Below are positions 31,885 through 43,732 of a stretch of 64,000 nucleotides of DNA, one piece after another (position 1 is the stretch's first letter; each line of letters begins with the position of its first letter). The translations under genes were made by a program, and so were the position numbers. Below the pieces are notes generated by a model. It had not been told where the DNA came from, made no database searches, and saw only the letters and a program-made list of their open reading frames with translations. This DNA comes from Phallus indusiatus (lineage: Eukaryota > Basidiomycota > Agaricomycetes > Phallales > Phallaceae), in assembly GCA_027605045.1 (NCBI GenBank), contig JAQFWX010000130.1:1-64000 (forward strand), in the 5' to 3' direction.

Positions 31885-34328
31885 CTAGTCATTATAGTTT
31901 TCATACACATGCAGGAAATTAAGAGCCTCATCGCATTCTCTTCTGATAACGGATTCGATAGTTCCAGATCGCGGTGTGATAACACACGGAAAAGGGTGGG
32001 GGCGGCAATTAAACCCGCTGGTGTAGCCAGTCTCCATACTCGCATCAGGCTTCACTGTTTTTCCAGATTTACTTCTTTTCATTTCGAATTTGAACCCCCA
32101 CGCAAGGCGTGCCATTGTGATGTATAGTGCTGCGGTAAAAGGAAGGAAAGATTACTTCCAGAAACACAAGAAAATTTGAAAGGGAACGCACAACGTTCTG
32201 CGAAATAAGCACCTGGGCAAACTCTAATTTCGAAGGTTCAGCATCACCATTCAAGTTTGTGATATCTCAACCTTGCTTTACCTTCGACCCCATCCAAAGG
32301 AACTTCGGATGCAGCTCCATCAGTTGAAAAACTGCCAGTGAGATAAAGAAGCCTTACCTGTGCCCCTTACTACCAGGACTGGGGTACTCCTGACCATTAT
32401 AAAATCTCTCTGGCTAAACCATTGATCGGCATCGAGTAGAAAGGTATTCAACGGGGCCTCTTACATCAAAACTGTCCGGATTAGGATAAGTTTCTTCATT
32501 CATATTTATAGCCCATAAACTTGCGAGTCTAGTAAAAGGTTTTTTCACCAGGAAATCACCATCATTTTTCTGGTATGCCTGTTGGTAAAAAAAGCTCACA
32601 TGGTGGTGCCTTTGGGAATAAAATATGATTTCCCCTTATATACAAACACATCGTCTTCTGTATTTGCATGTGGAGTACCTCCAAGAACGGCTACTGGCCG
32701 CCAACGTAGCTTTTTAAAAATATATCATTAGACAGAGAAAATCAATTTAAAGATATCGTGATCTAACCGTCTCCTTAAAAACAGCCTATATGCGGATTTA
32801 ACTTAAAGAAAAAGGGGCATGAAAAGCTCGAACATACTGTCAAGTATGGTAATTTATTTTCATCGCTCCACGTCGGTGTTCTATCCTGCCCCACGACTTC
32901 ATCCATTTCCTTATGAAGTTTATCCTGGACCTCCGGGTGGAGAACCAACGCCAAAACAAATGATTGGAGCGTTGAGGAAGTCGTATCGACGCCAGCTGCA
33001 AAGAGACTTCCAGGTTGTTGGTTAAACTCGATGTCATCCAAATCGCCAAAGCTGGATCTGTTTTCCAGCATCATTTTCGCATAGCTGTTCAGAGTAAATT
33101 CTCCAATGAATCAAACGGCTTCAAATGAGCTTGTTTTCGACTGCTAACCATTTAGGAACGCTGTCTGTTGTCATTTTTGTCTGCACTTCGTTAATCAACG
33201 ACGCAAAATTCACTCGGTTCATTTCCCGAAATTCAAGGGCTTTCCGTTTCGTTTCGTTTGCCCAAGTTGGGAGGTATTGAAGAATAGGAAAAGTCTCGTG
33301 CCCTAGAGCCAGCATTCATATCGATTCCGCCGATGTGATTTATTCCACACGTACATTGCGCCCCAGGGACATTCATTTTGACCTGGAAGCCTACTATTTC
33401 GGAAAGTTTTTGATATGCTGTATCTCTATCAATATCGACTATCCTCCGACCATAGGTAATGGCTACGACAGAGCTGACTGTGTATCTTTCAAATCAACGT
33501 TCAATCTGAACATTTAATTTCGTTTTGAGAATTAATAATTACCATACCTGAATATACTCTGGTACCAATTATCTGGATTGTCTAAGAGTTCCTGAGCCAA
33601 AACCTTCCCTTCATTTTCGAAAATAGGCAAATAGGCTTCCGGGATTCACATTACTTCAGTTTTTCTCCTGAAAAATTCACTTTTCCGAAAACGTACTATC
33701 AACGACTTTTTGAGAGGTCCCCAAATGTATGGCTTTTCGATATCTTCTCCAGCGCTCTCCGTATGTGGCAAAGAGGATAGTCTTGCCTAAGCATCGACAA
33801 TCAGTTTTGATGCTGGACGAGTAGTTTCTACTGACATTCTGTCATCAAGTCACCCGCCACAACGGACCTAATAAAGATAGTACTATAATCAAAAAAGAAA
33901 GAACAGCTGAGGACAGGCAAACCTTGGTCGACTGCTATATTTGCTTGAACGCTGCTCAAGCAGCTCGAGAGCAATCTACAAACGACATTCAAATTTGTTC
34001 CAAAGATAGCGTGACAAACAACGTCTAGAGTACTAACACTCGCATCGCCAACCAAAATAGTCGGTGCATTACCGTTCCAAATGGTCAGTATGGGCCCATA
34101 CATCTGGTGCCATTTTCTAAAAGTCATCCAACTCTTTTCCTTGGGAAGGTCAAGAATATGGCCCAAAAGTGGTAATGGCCGTTTTCCTCCTGGATAAGGA
34201 GGCATGTTTTTGGGTCGAGTAAATTCTTGATAAATCGCAATTCCCAAAAGCGATACAAAACCTCCCACCAACACTTGCAGTCCGATTCGCAAAGTGCTGG
34301 AAAACAGCATGGCACCGAGTGTTGTCAT
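31885..34328 (-). CDS. cytochrome P450 monooxygenase, many-intron fungal type
   Basis: ER-anchored heme monooxygenase. The N-terminus MTTLGAMLFSSTLRIGLQVLVGGFVSLLGIAIY is a membrane anchor, followed by the Pro-rich hinge MPPYPGGKRPLPLLGH. Then come YGPILTIWNG, FATYGERWRRYRKAIH (helix C), AITYGRRIVDID, the oxygen-binding helix I motif AGVDTTSS, the helix K motif KETLRWRP (ExxR), WAINMNEETYPNPDSF with PERF after it, and the heme loop FGWGRRVCPGAYFAERS. The conserved pieces are split over about 13 short introns; every join found keeps frame, so the gene looks functional although no open stretch is long. It resembles Agaricomycete P450s often labelled O-methylsterigmatocystin oxidoreductase-like. 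The substrate is unknown, and no biosynthetic cluster genes flank it. Confidence 0.88.
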
Positions 34329-34840
34329 GATACTGGTTTAAGGCAAGAAGATAACCGCAAAAAAGACGTGATTAGGCTTCGCTTCTTTGGAAAAGTCATG
34401 AGGGGCCATCTGAGCCCGAAGTTCACGGTAACGTTATGACGCTGTTGCGGAAGTCCGGGTACGACGCCATGAGCTCGAGCCATCTTCTGCCGCACCATGC
34501 GCGTGCAAAGGAAAGATACCTGTGAGAAAACTCTCAAAATTATCGGGGAAAAAATAGCTTTGGGAAGCCATGTCTGATGGGAATCTTTCAAAAACGGGCT
34601 CGCGTTTACGCATGCCAGTCTATAGTTGGGGCAAAGTTCGCGCTTAGACGCTTATAGTAGACACACCGAACACACCTAAGACGGCGGCACGACTAACAGT
34701 CAATTCGATGATATGAGCTAATGGCCTGTGCTCTTTGGGAATTATTGCATTGTAAGTAATAGATACAGAGTAGGGGGTAAATTGATATAGATCTATAATG
34801 GTGGTATGTGACTGAGGATGTGAGTCTTTTTGGCACACAA
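34329..34840. other. spacer upstream of the P450
   Basis: About 510 bases with the P450 promoter and the TIM44 3' UTR. A short minus-strand open frame (to 34591) has no support as a gene. Confidence 0.4.
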
Positions 34841-36522
34841 CTAGACAAACTGTTGAGACGACCGTCGAGCCATCTGTACAGGGTTAGTTCAAGTTTTATC
34901 CCGGTACAAACAATTCTCAGCACTAACCTCTACTACCTTCCATCCTCCTGTTATGTCATTATCCAATTCAGCTTCGACCCGGGTGAGAACTGCAGCGTAG
35001 TTGCATTGTTCTACTTTATTATCCGCTCCAACGACAATCTCTCTTGAGAGAGCGTTTCGGAATACAAGCATTTCTTGTGTTGAGAATGTGACAACCCATA
35101 CGGGTAGTTCGGAATCTTCAAGGATCTTCCCTGTCGATATCTTGCAAAATCTGTTATTAGAAAGGTGAAACAGTCTGAAATAAGTAGCTTACGCACATCT
35201 ACATTCCGAATATCGAGGACTTTGCTATCGCTGATTAAGCCCTGTTTAAGAAATTGCTCCATGGTAGCCCAAAGGACATTATACGTCTGCGTCTGGCGTC
35301 AGAAACAAATTCGTCGGAGCAACAAGATAATAATACAGCTTCACTGCACCACATTTTCAAGGCTTCGCGATCCGCACTTAAATACGCATCAACCAACTCC
35401 GGTACGATATACTCTCTGAGCTCTCTCGTGAAACTTTCAAGATCAAAAGTCGGGTCCATCAACCTCAGCTGTCGGATGACTTGAGCAGTCTCGTTTTCAT
35501 CAAACCATGAAGCAATTGTTGATGTTACACCTCGAACTGATGCAATAACAGGATTTTCAGATTCTTCGTATGCGCGCTGGAATGACGCGAAAGTGCGGAG
35601 AATGGGATTAGTCTGTTTTAGCGTCTCCCAACGCTCGGCTTTAGCGGAATCCTTATGAAGAACCAATGCTTCCCCGGCTCTGGTTGATCCCATTGAGCGA
35701 CAGGTGAATTGTTGTGAGCCGAAAGTCATACGTACTCTGCGTTGACTTCTACTCTTTTGGACCGCGAGGCTAATCCACCCTTTTTCCCAGCTTTCGCCAG
35801 CCTCGCTTGCCTCCGCGCGCGGCGGGCCTCTTTTTCCTCAAATCCAGCGTGTCGTGATGTTCCACTATCGTCAAGAGCATCCAGGACGGTATCCTTGAGT
35901 TCTTTGTATGCAGCAGTGTTTCGGATAGGCTCGGTGGCTGTCTCAACCGCCGAAGAAACCGCAGCAGAAGCTTTCGAGATCTAACAAAACTTGTTTTCAT
36001 TCATATTTACCAACATAAATGAAAATGCGCCTCACGTGTCGCATTAGTTCACTCTCTTCCATGGATTTTAGAGCTTCTGAGACGGCATCGGAAATTTTTA
36101 CTCCGCCTTTGCGTAACTCTTCTGCAGCAGCTCTTAATCGTGGATTTTCTTGAATAGAGGAGGTTAACTATAAATAAGAGGTACATAAGTGATCTGGTTA
36201 AATGAGCTGACAAGTTTTATTCAAGACGTACTCGAGCCCTCTCATATAAATCTCTTGCCCTTTTCAACGCTTCCGAGTCCTGAATTTTGTCGACGTCTCC
36301 TTGCAACTGTTTCACGTTATCCGATAGCTCTCGATTTTTGCGCAGCTCTTCTTTGAGTACGTCAACAAAGGTCTGGAAAGGAGATTTGGGCAATTCATTC
36401 CTTCGCGGTGCGGAAGTGTGGAAAAGTGAGGTGGCTGCAGGAGTGAAGCGGACAGCAGAAGTTGGTATCCGATATATCGAAGAACGCGGTAATCGAATGC
36501 GTCGAAGGTTTCGAGGGATCAT
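34841..36522 (-). CDS. TIM44: mitochondrial import motor adaptor Tim44
   Basis: Matrix-side adaptor that couples the TIM23 channel to mtHsp70. The presequence MIPRNLRRIRLPRSS is followed by the mature start FHTSAPRRNELPKSPFQTF. Then come FVDVLKEELRKNRELSDNVKQL and a helical coiled-coil region with SEALKRARDLYERAR and KISDAVSEALK. The C-terminal Tim44 domain starts NPILRTFASFQRAYEESENPVIASVRG. It contains TFDLESFTRELREYIVPELVDAYLSADREALKMWCSEA, EQFLKQGLISDSKVLDIRNVD and ELPVWVVTFSTQEMLVFRN, ending GGWKVVEMARR. Several introns (for example 34874-34927) join well. The start at 36522 is the first ATG; upstream codons in the same frame lack one. Only 147 bases separate it from the TRAPPC12 start. 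Confidence 0.93.
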
Positions 36523-36669
36523 CTTGGGGAACACAGCAAAAACTAGAATGTCGATAACCGACTTTTTTTTGGGAGGAGGATTAATTTTCTAAAATCGAAA
36601 ATTCGTATCACGTGCTGCTGATTTCCGGCGCCAAAAGCCAACTGGTGTAGTCCAGGCGCCCAAGGGCAA
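36523..36669. promoter_or_regulatory. short bidirectional promoter, TIM44 / TRAPPC12
   Basis: 147 bases between two divergent start codons. It contains a T-rich run and GC-rich patches. Both genes must share it or overlap in their 5' UTRs. No specific site was recognised. Confidence 0.5.
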
Positions 36670-38431
36670 ATGAGTTCTGACGTTGTTCCCAACGTTGAGT
36701 CTTTGACGGTTCCAGAGCTGCCTGACCCGTTTCTAAGAGATGATTCCCCACAATTGCCTACTCAATCTTTTGGATATTCTAGTCAGATAACACTTACAGG
36801 ACCAGTCATGGACGTACCACTGCAGCCTTCGGAAACATCTAGCGCGAGGACCTCGGTCGATGTGTCCAGAACACCGAGAGCTGCTAGTCGTGCTAGCGAC
36901 AATAAGTCCCTACCAATACCTCAGTCGGATGAACGTCCCGACCTGCACATTCCCGGGCTGATAGTATCAGGCTTGTTTTTACCAGTACCTAACGTGAGTG
37001 GTAGTCTATCTCAAACATACACCATAGCTTATCTCGACAATTTACACAGACAGATCCTATAAGCACATTGCTTGCGAAATACATATCTGATCCCGATAGA
37101 AGACCTCCTAGAGATCTCTCAGGATCCTACAGGGACAAAGATTTCCACACCCTAGTGGTATGATGTTATGGCTCGTATTCTAGCTGATTATATTACTTAA
37201 ACGGAAGTTCTAGATGACAAACAGTTGGAGATCCCTAGCGAAAATGGCACGAGACCGGATTATAGCTACACCTCCTTCCGAATTATCGCTCATCCTTGAA
37301 GTCGGTTCATTATTTTTCTTATGTTTATTTACCCAATCTCATATGTCTTATTCAAGCTGTGGTACATCCGTCTAAGCTCGCTAGCACGAATGCGACTATA
37401 CAATCAAACGTCTGCCGAATGCACCGGCCTTTTCACCGTGCTGAACGGAGTTGAACCGCTTACAGCTCGAAACCATTTGTTTGATGAAATATTACCCTTC
37501 GAGTTAGAAGTCATAAATGCTCGTGTACGATATTGGTCAGATGACCATATTGGATACCTCGATGCTTTAATGATTTTGCTTAATAAATGCAAACGACGGG
37601 CCAGAGAATGTTCAAAGGCGGGGAATGAAAGTGGTTTCAACATGTGGGTTGAACGGGGAACTCGTATAACCTTGATTATAGCTTCGCAGTTGATTGAAAT
37701 GAAGGTACCTCAGATCGCTCTTCTAACACCAACGAAGCTCACTTCTTGTAATAGGATGTTCTTTCAGCTGCACGCCTGCTTACACCGCTGACTAAACAGC
37801 CTTCCGCTTCTCCAGCTCTTTTCTCTGCCATCGCCAGAATATACTTGCATTGTGGCCATCTCCAAAAGGCATCGGAGTTCTTTGCAATGGTCGACAAACA
37901 CCCTAAAGCGGACGAAACGAGCAAAAAAATGAATCGAGCGATCGAAGCAATAGCATATGGAGAATATGAAGATGCAGCGCAGTTACTAAAAGGTGTCATG
38001 GCGGTTGAACCAGATAATGCGATAGTATGTCTGAAGTTTGTTTGTTACATTGGACTTTCTCATTTATATGTTCCAGGCTGCTAATAACCTTGCAGTTGCT
38101 TTGTTCGGGACTGGAAAGGTTCGAGAGGTGGGATTGTTATCGGCAAACATGTTTACCTCACCATGGCTGAATCGTTTTCAGGGAATCCAAATCATGGAAC
38201 AGCTGCTAAAAGTTGCACCATCAGCTGTGACTTCTGCCGAGCCGTGGTTATTTAACCTATGTAGGCCGTCTTTTAAGGCTTTACTTTTCTCTCACTCACT
38301 CTTTGCTAGCCTGTTTATATGAACTTCACTCCAGTGATACATGGGCCAAAAAATGCAATTTACTCATTGATGTCGCTAAATGGAGTGGTGACGGCCTCAG
38401 AGTTTCCGCCCTCAAGCTCCCGCAGGCTTAG
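36670..38431 (+). CDS. TRAPP complex subunit 12 (TRAPPC12/TTC15)
   Basis: TPR protein of the TRAPPIII-type tether acting in ER-Golgi traffic and autophagy. Eight exons are inferred: 36670-36993, 37050-37157, 37214-37300, 37357-37704, 37755-38024, 38077-38127, 38182-38260 and 38310-38431. After a disordered Ser/Pro-rich N-terminus come SWRSLAKMARDRI and LWYIRLSSLARMRLYNQTSAECTGLF, then LPFELEVINARVRYWS. The TPR region includes AARLLTPLTKQPSASPALFSAIARIYLHCGHLQKASEFFAMVD, EYEDAAQLLKGVMAVEPDN, NLAVALFGTGKVREGIQIMEQLLKVAP and a last helix CLYELHSSDTWAKKCNLLI. This order matches TRAPPC12. Alternating repeats and introns keep frame throughout. Confidence 0.84.
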
Positions 38432-38877
38432 CTTGAACCCTACGCAATTTGTATCATTAATGACATTCAAAAAGTAAACTATAATATGTGAATATTCTGT
38501 ATAAGCAGCTCTCAACTATTTTGTGAAGGCAGGAAGATGGAGAAAAACCTAAGGCAACATAAGGAGGTATCGTAAGACATGACTATAGATCAATAAGGCG
38601 GAGGTCGTGAGTGAAGTGGGAGGAATAATTGAAATGTTTGCAAAGTGGGTCATACTGATTGTTTGGTACAAATGCAATGGAGACGAAACATACTTAACAA
38701 AGCGAGAAAAAAGAATGTAAAACGGCAATTTGTGCTCAGGTGCCCTAGTAATTTACGTAAAAGGATCCACACCAGCATTCATTTACGCAGGCGAACCGGC
38801 CGCACGACTTAAAAGATACATTGACAATTCTTGCCAGCCTGTAACATCGTGTCAGGTTTTACACACCACCAGGGTTT
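38432..38877. other. convergent 3' spacer
   Basis: About 450 bases between the TRAPPC12 and Kar9-like stop codons. No gene was recognised; presumably the two 3' UTRs. Confidence 0.4.
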
Positions 38878-41608
38878 CTAAGAAACCGACTTACCACCTC
38901 CAACTCTGACCATTACTTTCTTCGTCTCGCCATTCGCCTGTCCACTACGACCGATTACCACTAATCTACAATTGAGTACTTTCCTCGCCAAAGCGCTAGA
39001 AAATGCATATTGCGCTTTGAGTTCTTCTCCTGCCTTAGGTGGAGTGCGCAACGGAGGGTCCACACGTTCAACAAGAAAACCATGAGCTACAGAATTCACA
39101 ACGCGAGCAACCTCTACGTCTAAAGGATCTTTCGCGTTACCAGGCATATAAACAGGTATCGAGTTGGGTTCCATAGTTGGGGTAAACAAGCCACCACGAG
39201 AAGACGGTCGAGAACGCATGGATGATGTGGGCGTAGCCGATGTTTCTCTGAAGCTTGAAGGAGGAAGCTTCATAAGGAGCACCCGTGATCGTCCTGCTGA
39301 AGCTGATTGATAAAAGGGAACTTGAAGAGCACGAGCACGGATGCTCGACTCTGGGGTTTGAGCTCGCATAGCTGGGGATGAGAGCCCAGAATAATTCGAC
39401 ATCGCCGAACCAGGTCGTGATATGCTAACTTTCGGAACTGGTATGAGAGACACGCTGGGTCTAGAGGAATTCCCTGATGCACGGGGAGTATGCGATCGCG
39501 GTCCTGGTGTCTCGGTGGATCTTGGAGAGGTATGAAGTCCACCACCTGATGGTGAAAGCGCACGTTGCATGAGCGAGCTGTTTGCAAGCTCATCATCGTC
39601 CCAGTCTGAAAGCCGACTGGGTGACCGAAAGTATGAAGTAGGGGTGGGTATCTGACTAGGTGAGGCGGGACGAGGACGAGGGGGTATAGTTTGATTCAAT
39701 TTAGTGCTTATGGAGGTAGCTCGCGACGACGGTCTACTAACGCTAGGCGGACTCATATGAGTACTTGGCGTTGACCATGTAGAATTGGAAGGAGACCATG
39801 GCCGCGAAGACGCTTGCGAACTTGGGGTTACACTTCTTCTCCCACTGGAAGTCGCGGCTGGTGATGAAAATGTTTGAGAAGCATAAGGACGTTTCACAGG
39901 AACTGGTTTAATAGTAGCGTTCGTATCTGGTTCAATCTTTGTAGAACTATTCCATTTCGCCTTCTTTGGACGTTCATATGGAGACTGAGGCGATGAAGTT
40001 TGCGAAGCTTGTGATAACAAGTCTGAAATACTGTGAGTGGATTTGTGGCCGTTACGAAAGAATGTAGACGCTCTTGAGCGCAATGAGGGAGAAGAAATCG
40101 GGTCTGTGGATGATAATCGCTCATGTTTGGAGGACGGTGTCCGAGTCTGATTCGTTATGCGAGCGGCGAATTTCCGGAACGGTGAGATAGAACGAGAGAA
40201 AGTTGTCGAAGTCGATGATTGAGTACGAGAGCGAGGAGGGGACGGAGTGTCCAGATATCCGCTGCTAGATCTTGAGGTTCCACGAGATATACTGGACTCC
40301 GTTTCGGTACGATCAAGTTTCCCCTCGATTATTTGTCGTCGTACACTTTCCATTTCCGCGTCAATTCGGCCGATTCGCTCTTTGAGATTGTGCCAGCGCT
40401 GGCGCATCTCAGCATGAAGACGCAGGCATTCCCCATTCTTCGTTACTCTGTCGCTAACACCTTTATCCACGACCGATAAAATCTTTGAAACCGATGGCAT
40501 GTAGTATCTACAACACACTGAGGATCAGAAGCCTTTTTTGGTAGAAAATCTTTGTATACTCACTTCTTTTTAGACTCAAAAGAATTAAGAATAGTCGTAA
40601 ACGTTTCAAGGTTGATTGGAGGGTGATCAGGCGCGTGAAGACTCTCCGCAGTACGTCTCTTGTTCACTTGCCATATAAAATCCTAAGTTTGTAAATTCAG
40701 AGAAGGCAAAAACAAGAGGACGACGGCATTGTTACCTGGCATTGAGAAACAGCTTTCTCCAAAGATTTCATCATGCCATCCGCTTGTTCGCTCACACTCC
40801 GAAAGACGGTTAACCATTTGTCTTCTTTAAGTTCTTCTCGTAACACCTCAGCCTCATTTTGTATTGACTCCCATTCCTGTATGATAGCAGCATGCTTTCG
40901 TAAAGTTATTTTGGAAGCTTCATCTACGTTTTGGGACGTGTTTTGGGTAGGGGTTTTTACGGAGCGCAATAAAGGGATCAAAGTTTCGTCTATGCTCTGA
41001 ATACTTCGTGATATTGATTCTAATCGTTCATCCAAGTTAATGAGTGCTTGGTCGATTATCCTCGAGGACTCATTTGAAGATCGAGGTGAATCGCCGGACG
41101 AGTTGGCATTTGCGTTTTGAGATGAAACGCCGCTCTGGTGTCGAAGCTCTTGAATTTCTGGCGTAATTAACGCATTAGGAACAAGGTGCGGTGAGGCGGG
41201 AGGAATAGTAAAACCAACCGAAGATGCGGGTTTGAATGTCAGCAATACTGAAAGAGATCTCCGTTAATTGAGCATTGATTGCGAGGAGGTGAAGGTCGTT
41301 ACTGGTATTAGTCAGGATGATGATGAATTCAATTGAGAATGAAAGGGAAAAGGAACTCTCAGACGCACTCAGACTGGGTATCATTCTGTGGACCTTGTGC
41401 GGTTCTTTTGGCCGTTATAGTTTCATTTTCTTCGAAAAAACTGAATTGAACCCGAAAACATCAAAGCTGGTACAGGTGACAACGTACCATCATCATGGGG
41501 CAAATTCAAGGAACTCTTGGACGACGAGGCACTTTGATGAGAGACTATAGCGGACATAAGATCGAACGAGTGAGACTGGAAGTCGAGAGGGCGGACGACG
41601 TCGACCAT
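38878..41608 (-). CDS. KAR9: Kar9-like protein with C-terminal GAR (GAS2) microtubule-binding domain
   Basis: Kar9-family proteins link microtubule plus ends to the cortical actin track for nuclear positioning. Secure exons are 41219 to about 41330, 40736-41157, 40564-40682 and 38878-40507. The N-terminal helical region shows SIADIQTRIFEIQELRHQS, IIDQALINLDERLESISRSIQSIDE, IQEWESIQNEAEVLREELKEDKWLTVFRSVSEQADGMMKSLEKAVS, SKKKYYMPSVSKILSVVDKGVSDRVTKNGE and RIDAEMESVRRQI. A long Ser/Pro/Arg-rich disordered stretch follows. The C-terminus DPLDVEVARVVN...VERVDPPL, LNCRLVVIGRSG, KVMVRVGGG is a GAR domain. The first exon (MVDVVRPLDF near 41608, or MSAIVSHQ at 41557) could not be joined cleanly in frame, so the start is uncertain. 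Confidence 0.8.
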
Positions 41609-41856
41609 CGAGAGCCGAAGCTCAAAAAGTGACGGGAGCGAACAAAATTTGGATGTTAATTGTTGGTGTTGCTGTGTGACCAAACGCAAGAAAGCGGACA
41701 CCGATGGCGTTGTGGTGCCATATGGGCGCTTGTGACTTCCCAAAAGCCCCCCATAAAGCGGTGTGCCTGACATAAGCAAACTAACTCCGCACACGCTCTG
41801 CCGTCATTCCCCACTTCAGCTCTCGTACTTTTGTCTTGTACGACGAATGAATCCTT

Positions 41857-43166
41857 ATGGGTAGGACAAAGGGTGTCAAGAACAAGGATGGCCACAAGGC
41901 GGGTGGTGCCAGGTAAGTCCCGGTGTGTCATTACGGTATAATGTGATTTCTCATCTAAGCTTTTCCGTCACTGGCAGGAAGGGTTCTGGTCGCAAACCCA
42001 AGTCCGTTGAGGATGGCTCAAAAAAGCAAATGACGAGCTCCTCTCGCACTCACGCATCCCGTCTTTCACGAAAGTCTTCTACCAAACTGAACTCTCACGA
42101 CGACAGATTAGCAAACATCTTACCAGCTTCAACCCCAAGTTCAACGACTCAACATGACCCGCATGCTCAATCTTACAAAATTATCAATTCTAATACTTCT
42201 CCAGGAGGCTATTCTCTTGCCACATGCTCTCCTACCTCATCCACAGACGTGGCATGCTCTCCTTTACCCATACAACTGACTAGTAACGAATCATTTCACG
42301 TCTCCCCTGCTAACCCATGGTCTGCAGAGGAGAACATTAATATCCAGACAGACTCTGAGTTTACCAATCATGAAATCGGGGCTATTGAACAGCCAATGCT
42401 TTCTTACCCGGCGATAAATATGACGCAACCACAGCTCGCCGTCGATCATATGTCGACATATACGCCCATCAGTTCCCCAATGTGTTCCCCCACCCTCGAC
42501 AGTTCATATTCTCAACTTGAAATGAACTATTGGAATGCACACCGGAATACCGGTGTTACTGGTGGCATGTCCGCTTCATTCACAGATGCGAACTCGGGTA
42601 TGCCGTACTACTCCCCTACGCTCTCATATTCGCCGTGTTCGCCCTACATGTGGTCGGGCTCTCAAATGACTTTGAGCCCGTCATCTCACGAATCACCCGC
42701 ATCATCTTACTCTTCTCTTGAATCTCCCATTACAAATTCACCATCGATCTCGCAAACCACAAAATCACGACGCCGCCCAAGGCGATGTGCAGTTTGCTTG
42801 ACGTATGGCGAAGACATAAATGCCCTTGCGTGTCCGGGTCGAGGAGACAGAAATAGATGTCCGCATTCCAGAGTCTATGATACACACGCAGTGCCACATG
42901 GTGATACTGCAGAAAATTTCTATTTCCAACAGGGGCAAGCCCCTATCCCACACGAAGACTTGAATATCTATTCCAACAAATATGCTGATGACACCACTGT
43001 AAACTTATGCCCTCCATTCGCTGTTACCACTATTGAGAACCCTCCTCGTCGACCTCGACACTGCAAAATTTGTACCACCACTGGAAGGTCAGGAACAACC
43101 TGCCCTGGACGAGGAAATCGCGCACTTTGTCCGGACTTTACATTCAAAAGAGAAGATCAAAATTAA
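41857..43166 (+). CDS. unrecognised protein with duplicated Cys-rich CPGRG module
   Basis: Exon 1 (41857-41912) starts MGRTKGVKNKDGHKAGGAR and joins across 41913-41977 to KGSGRKPKS, an AT-hook-like basic patch. Exon 2 (41978-43166) is mostly disordered, rich in Ser, Pro, Tyr and Thr, with SPTLSYSPCSPYMW-type repeats. The last 130 residues hold two related modules: RRRPRRCAVCLTYGEDINALACPGRGDRNRCP and RRPRHCKICTTTGRSGTTCPGRGNRALCP. Each is a basic Arg-Pro lead, CxxC, then CPGRGxRxxCP, which would suit a zinc knuckle. The basic start plus Cys modules suggest a nuclear DNA- or RNA-binding protein. The family was not recognised. Resemblance to zinc knuckles of some transposases was considered but no transposase core is present. 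Confidence 0.75.
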
Positions 43167-43732
43167 TAAATATGTTTCTGCAATTCAATATAGTATGTGT
43201 TCGATTTCTTCTCTTCCTCTTGTTAAAAACTTTCCCGCCCCACAAGTGAGTCATTGAGTCACTCTGGTAGTTGTTTATAATCAATGAAACTTACGATTTT
43301 AGTGTAAATTCATGACTGCATTTTGCTCATTGCTCTGCATTGCTGTAATCGTTTTCTGTTTTTCTTTGTATTACATATGCTACCCCTCTCGGGGAGCTGT
43401 TTGTATATTCCTAGCTCAAGCCGTAGTATATTATTTAAAATTAATGATATCTTCCTATAAGCTTTTGGAAGATATCTTGTAAAACTGTGCTAAGCTTTAT
43501 CGAAAGAACTGTCAGCGACCTGTGAGTGAATGTTAGCTTCGGATGCGGCTGCCGGACGTCTACTGTAGCCACCGTCAACGGTGGTCATATCAGGTGCAAG
43601 CAACGTTGCGTCATAGTTTGAGTACGTAAACATTCCCAGGACACCACCGTTACCTATGTAGCGTCCAAAAGGCACATGAGACAGAAAACACCCTGGATAC
43701 CGATTAGATATCTCCCGACCACTTGATTTAGT
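43167..43732. other. spacer upstream of the C2 gene
   Basis: About 570 bases. A minus-strand frame without ATG runs from about 43747 to a stop at 43490 and encodes a Gly/Ala/Ser-rich tail. It may be a lone 3' exon but has no supported partner exon. Otherwise this holds the C2 gene promoter. Confidence 0.35.

Noticed and set aside
33700..34040. Apparent double frameshift in the P450 near a RPASKL-like stretch
   Set aside because: The matching stretch lies inside an intron. A GTCAGT donor and GCTTAG acceptor join LMTEC to KTILFATYG in frame, so no frameshift is needed.
41950..43166. Transposase origin of the Cys-module protein
   Set aside because: There is no DDE or other transposase core, no terminal repeats and no target duplication; only the Cys knuckle is reminiscent.
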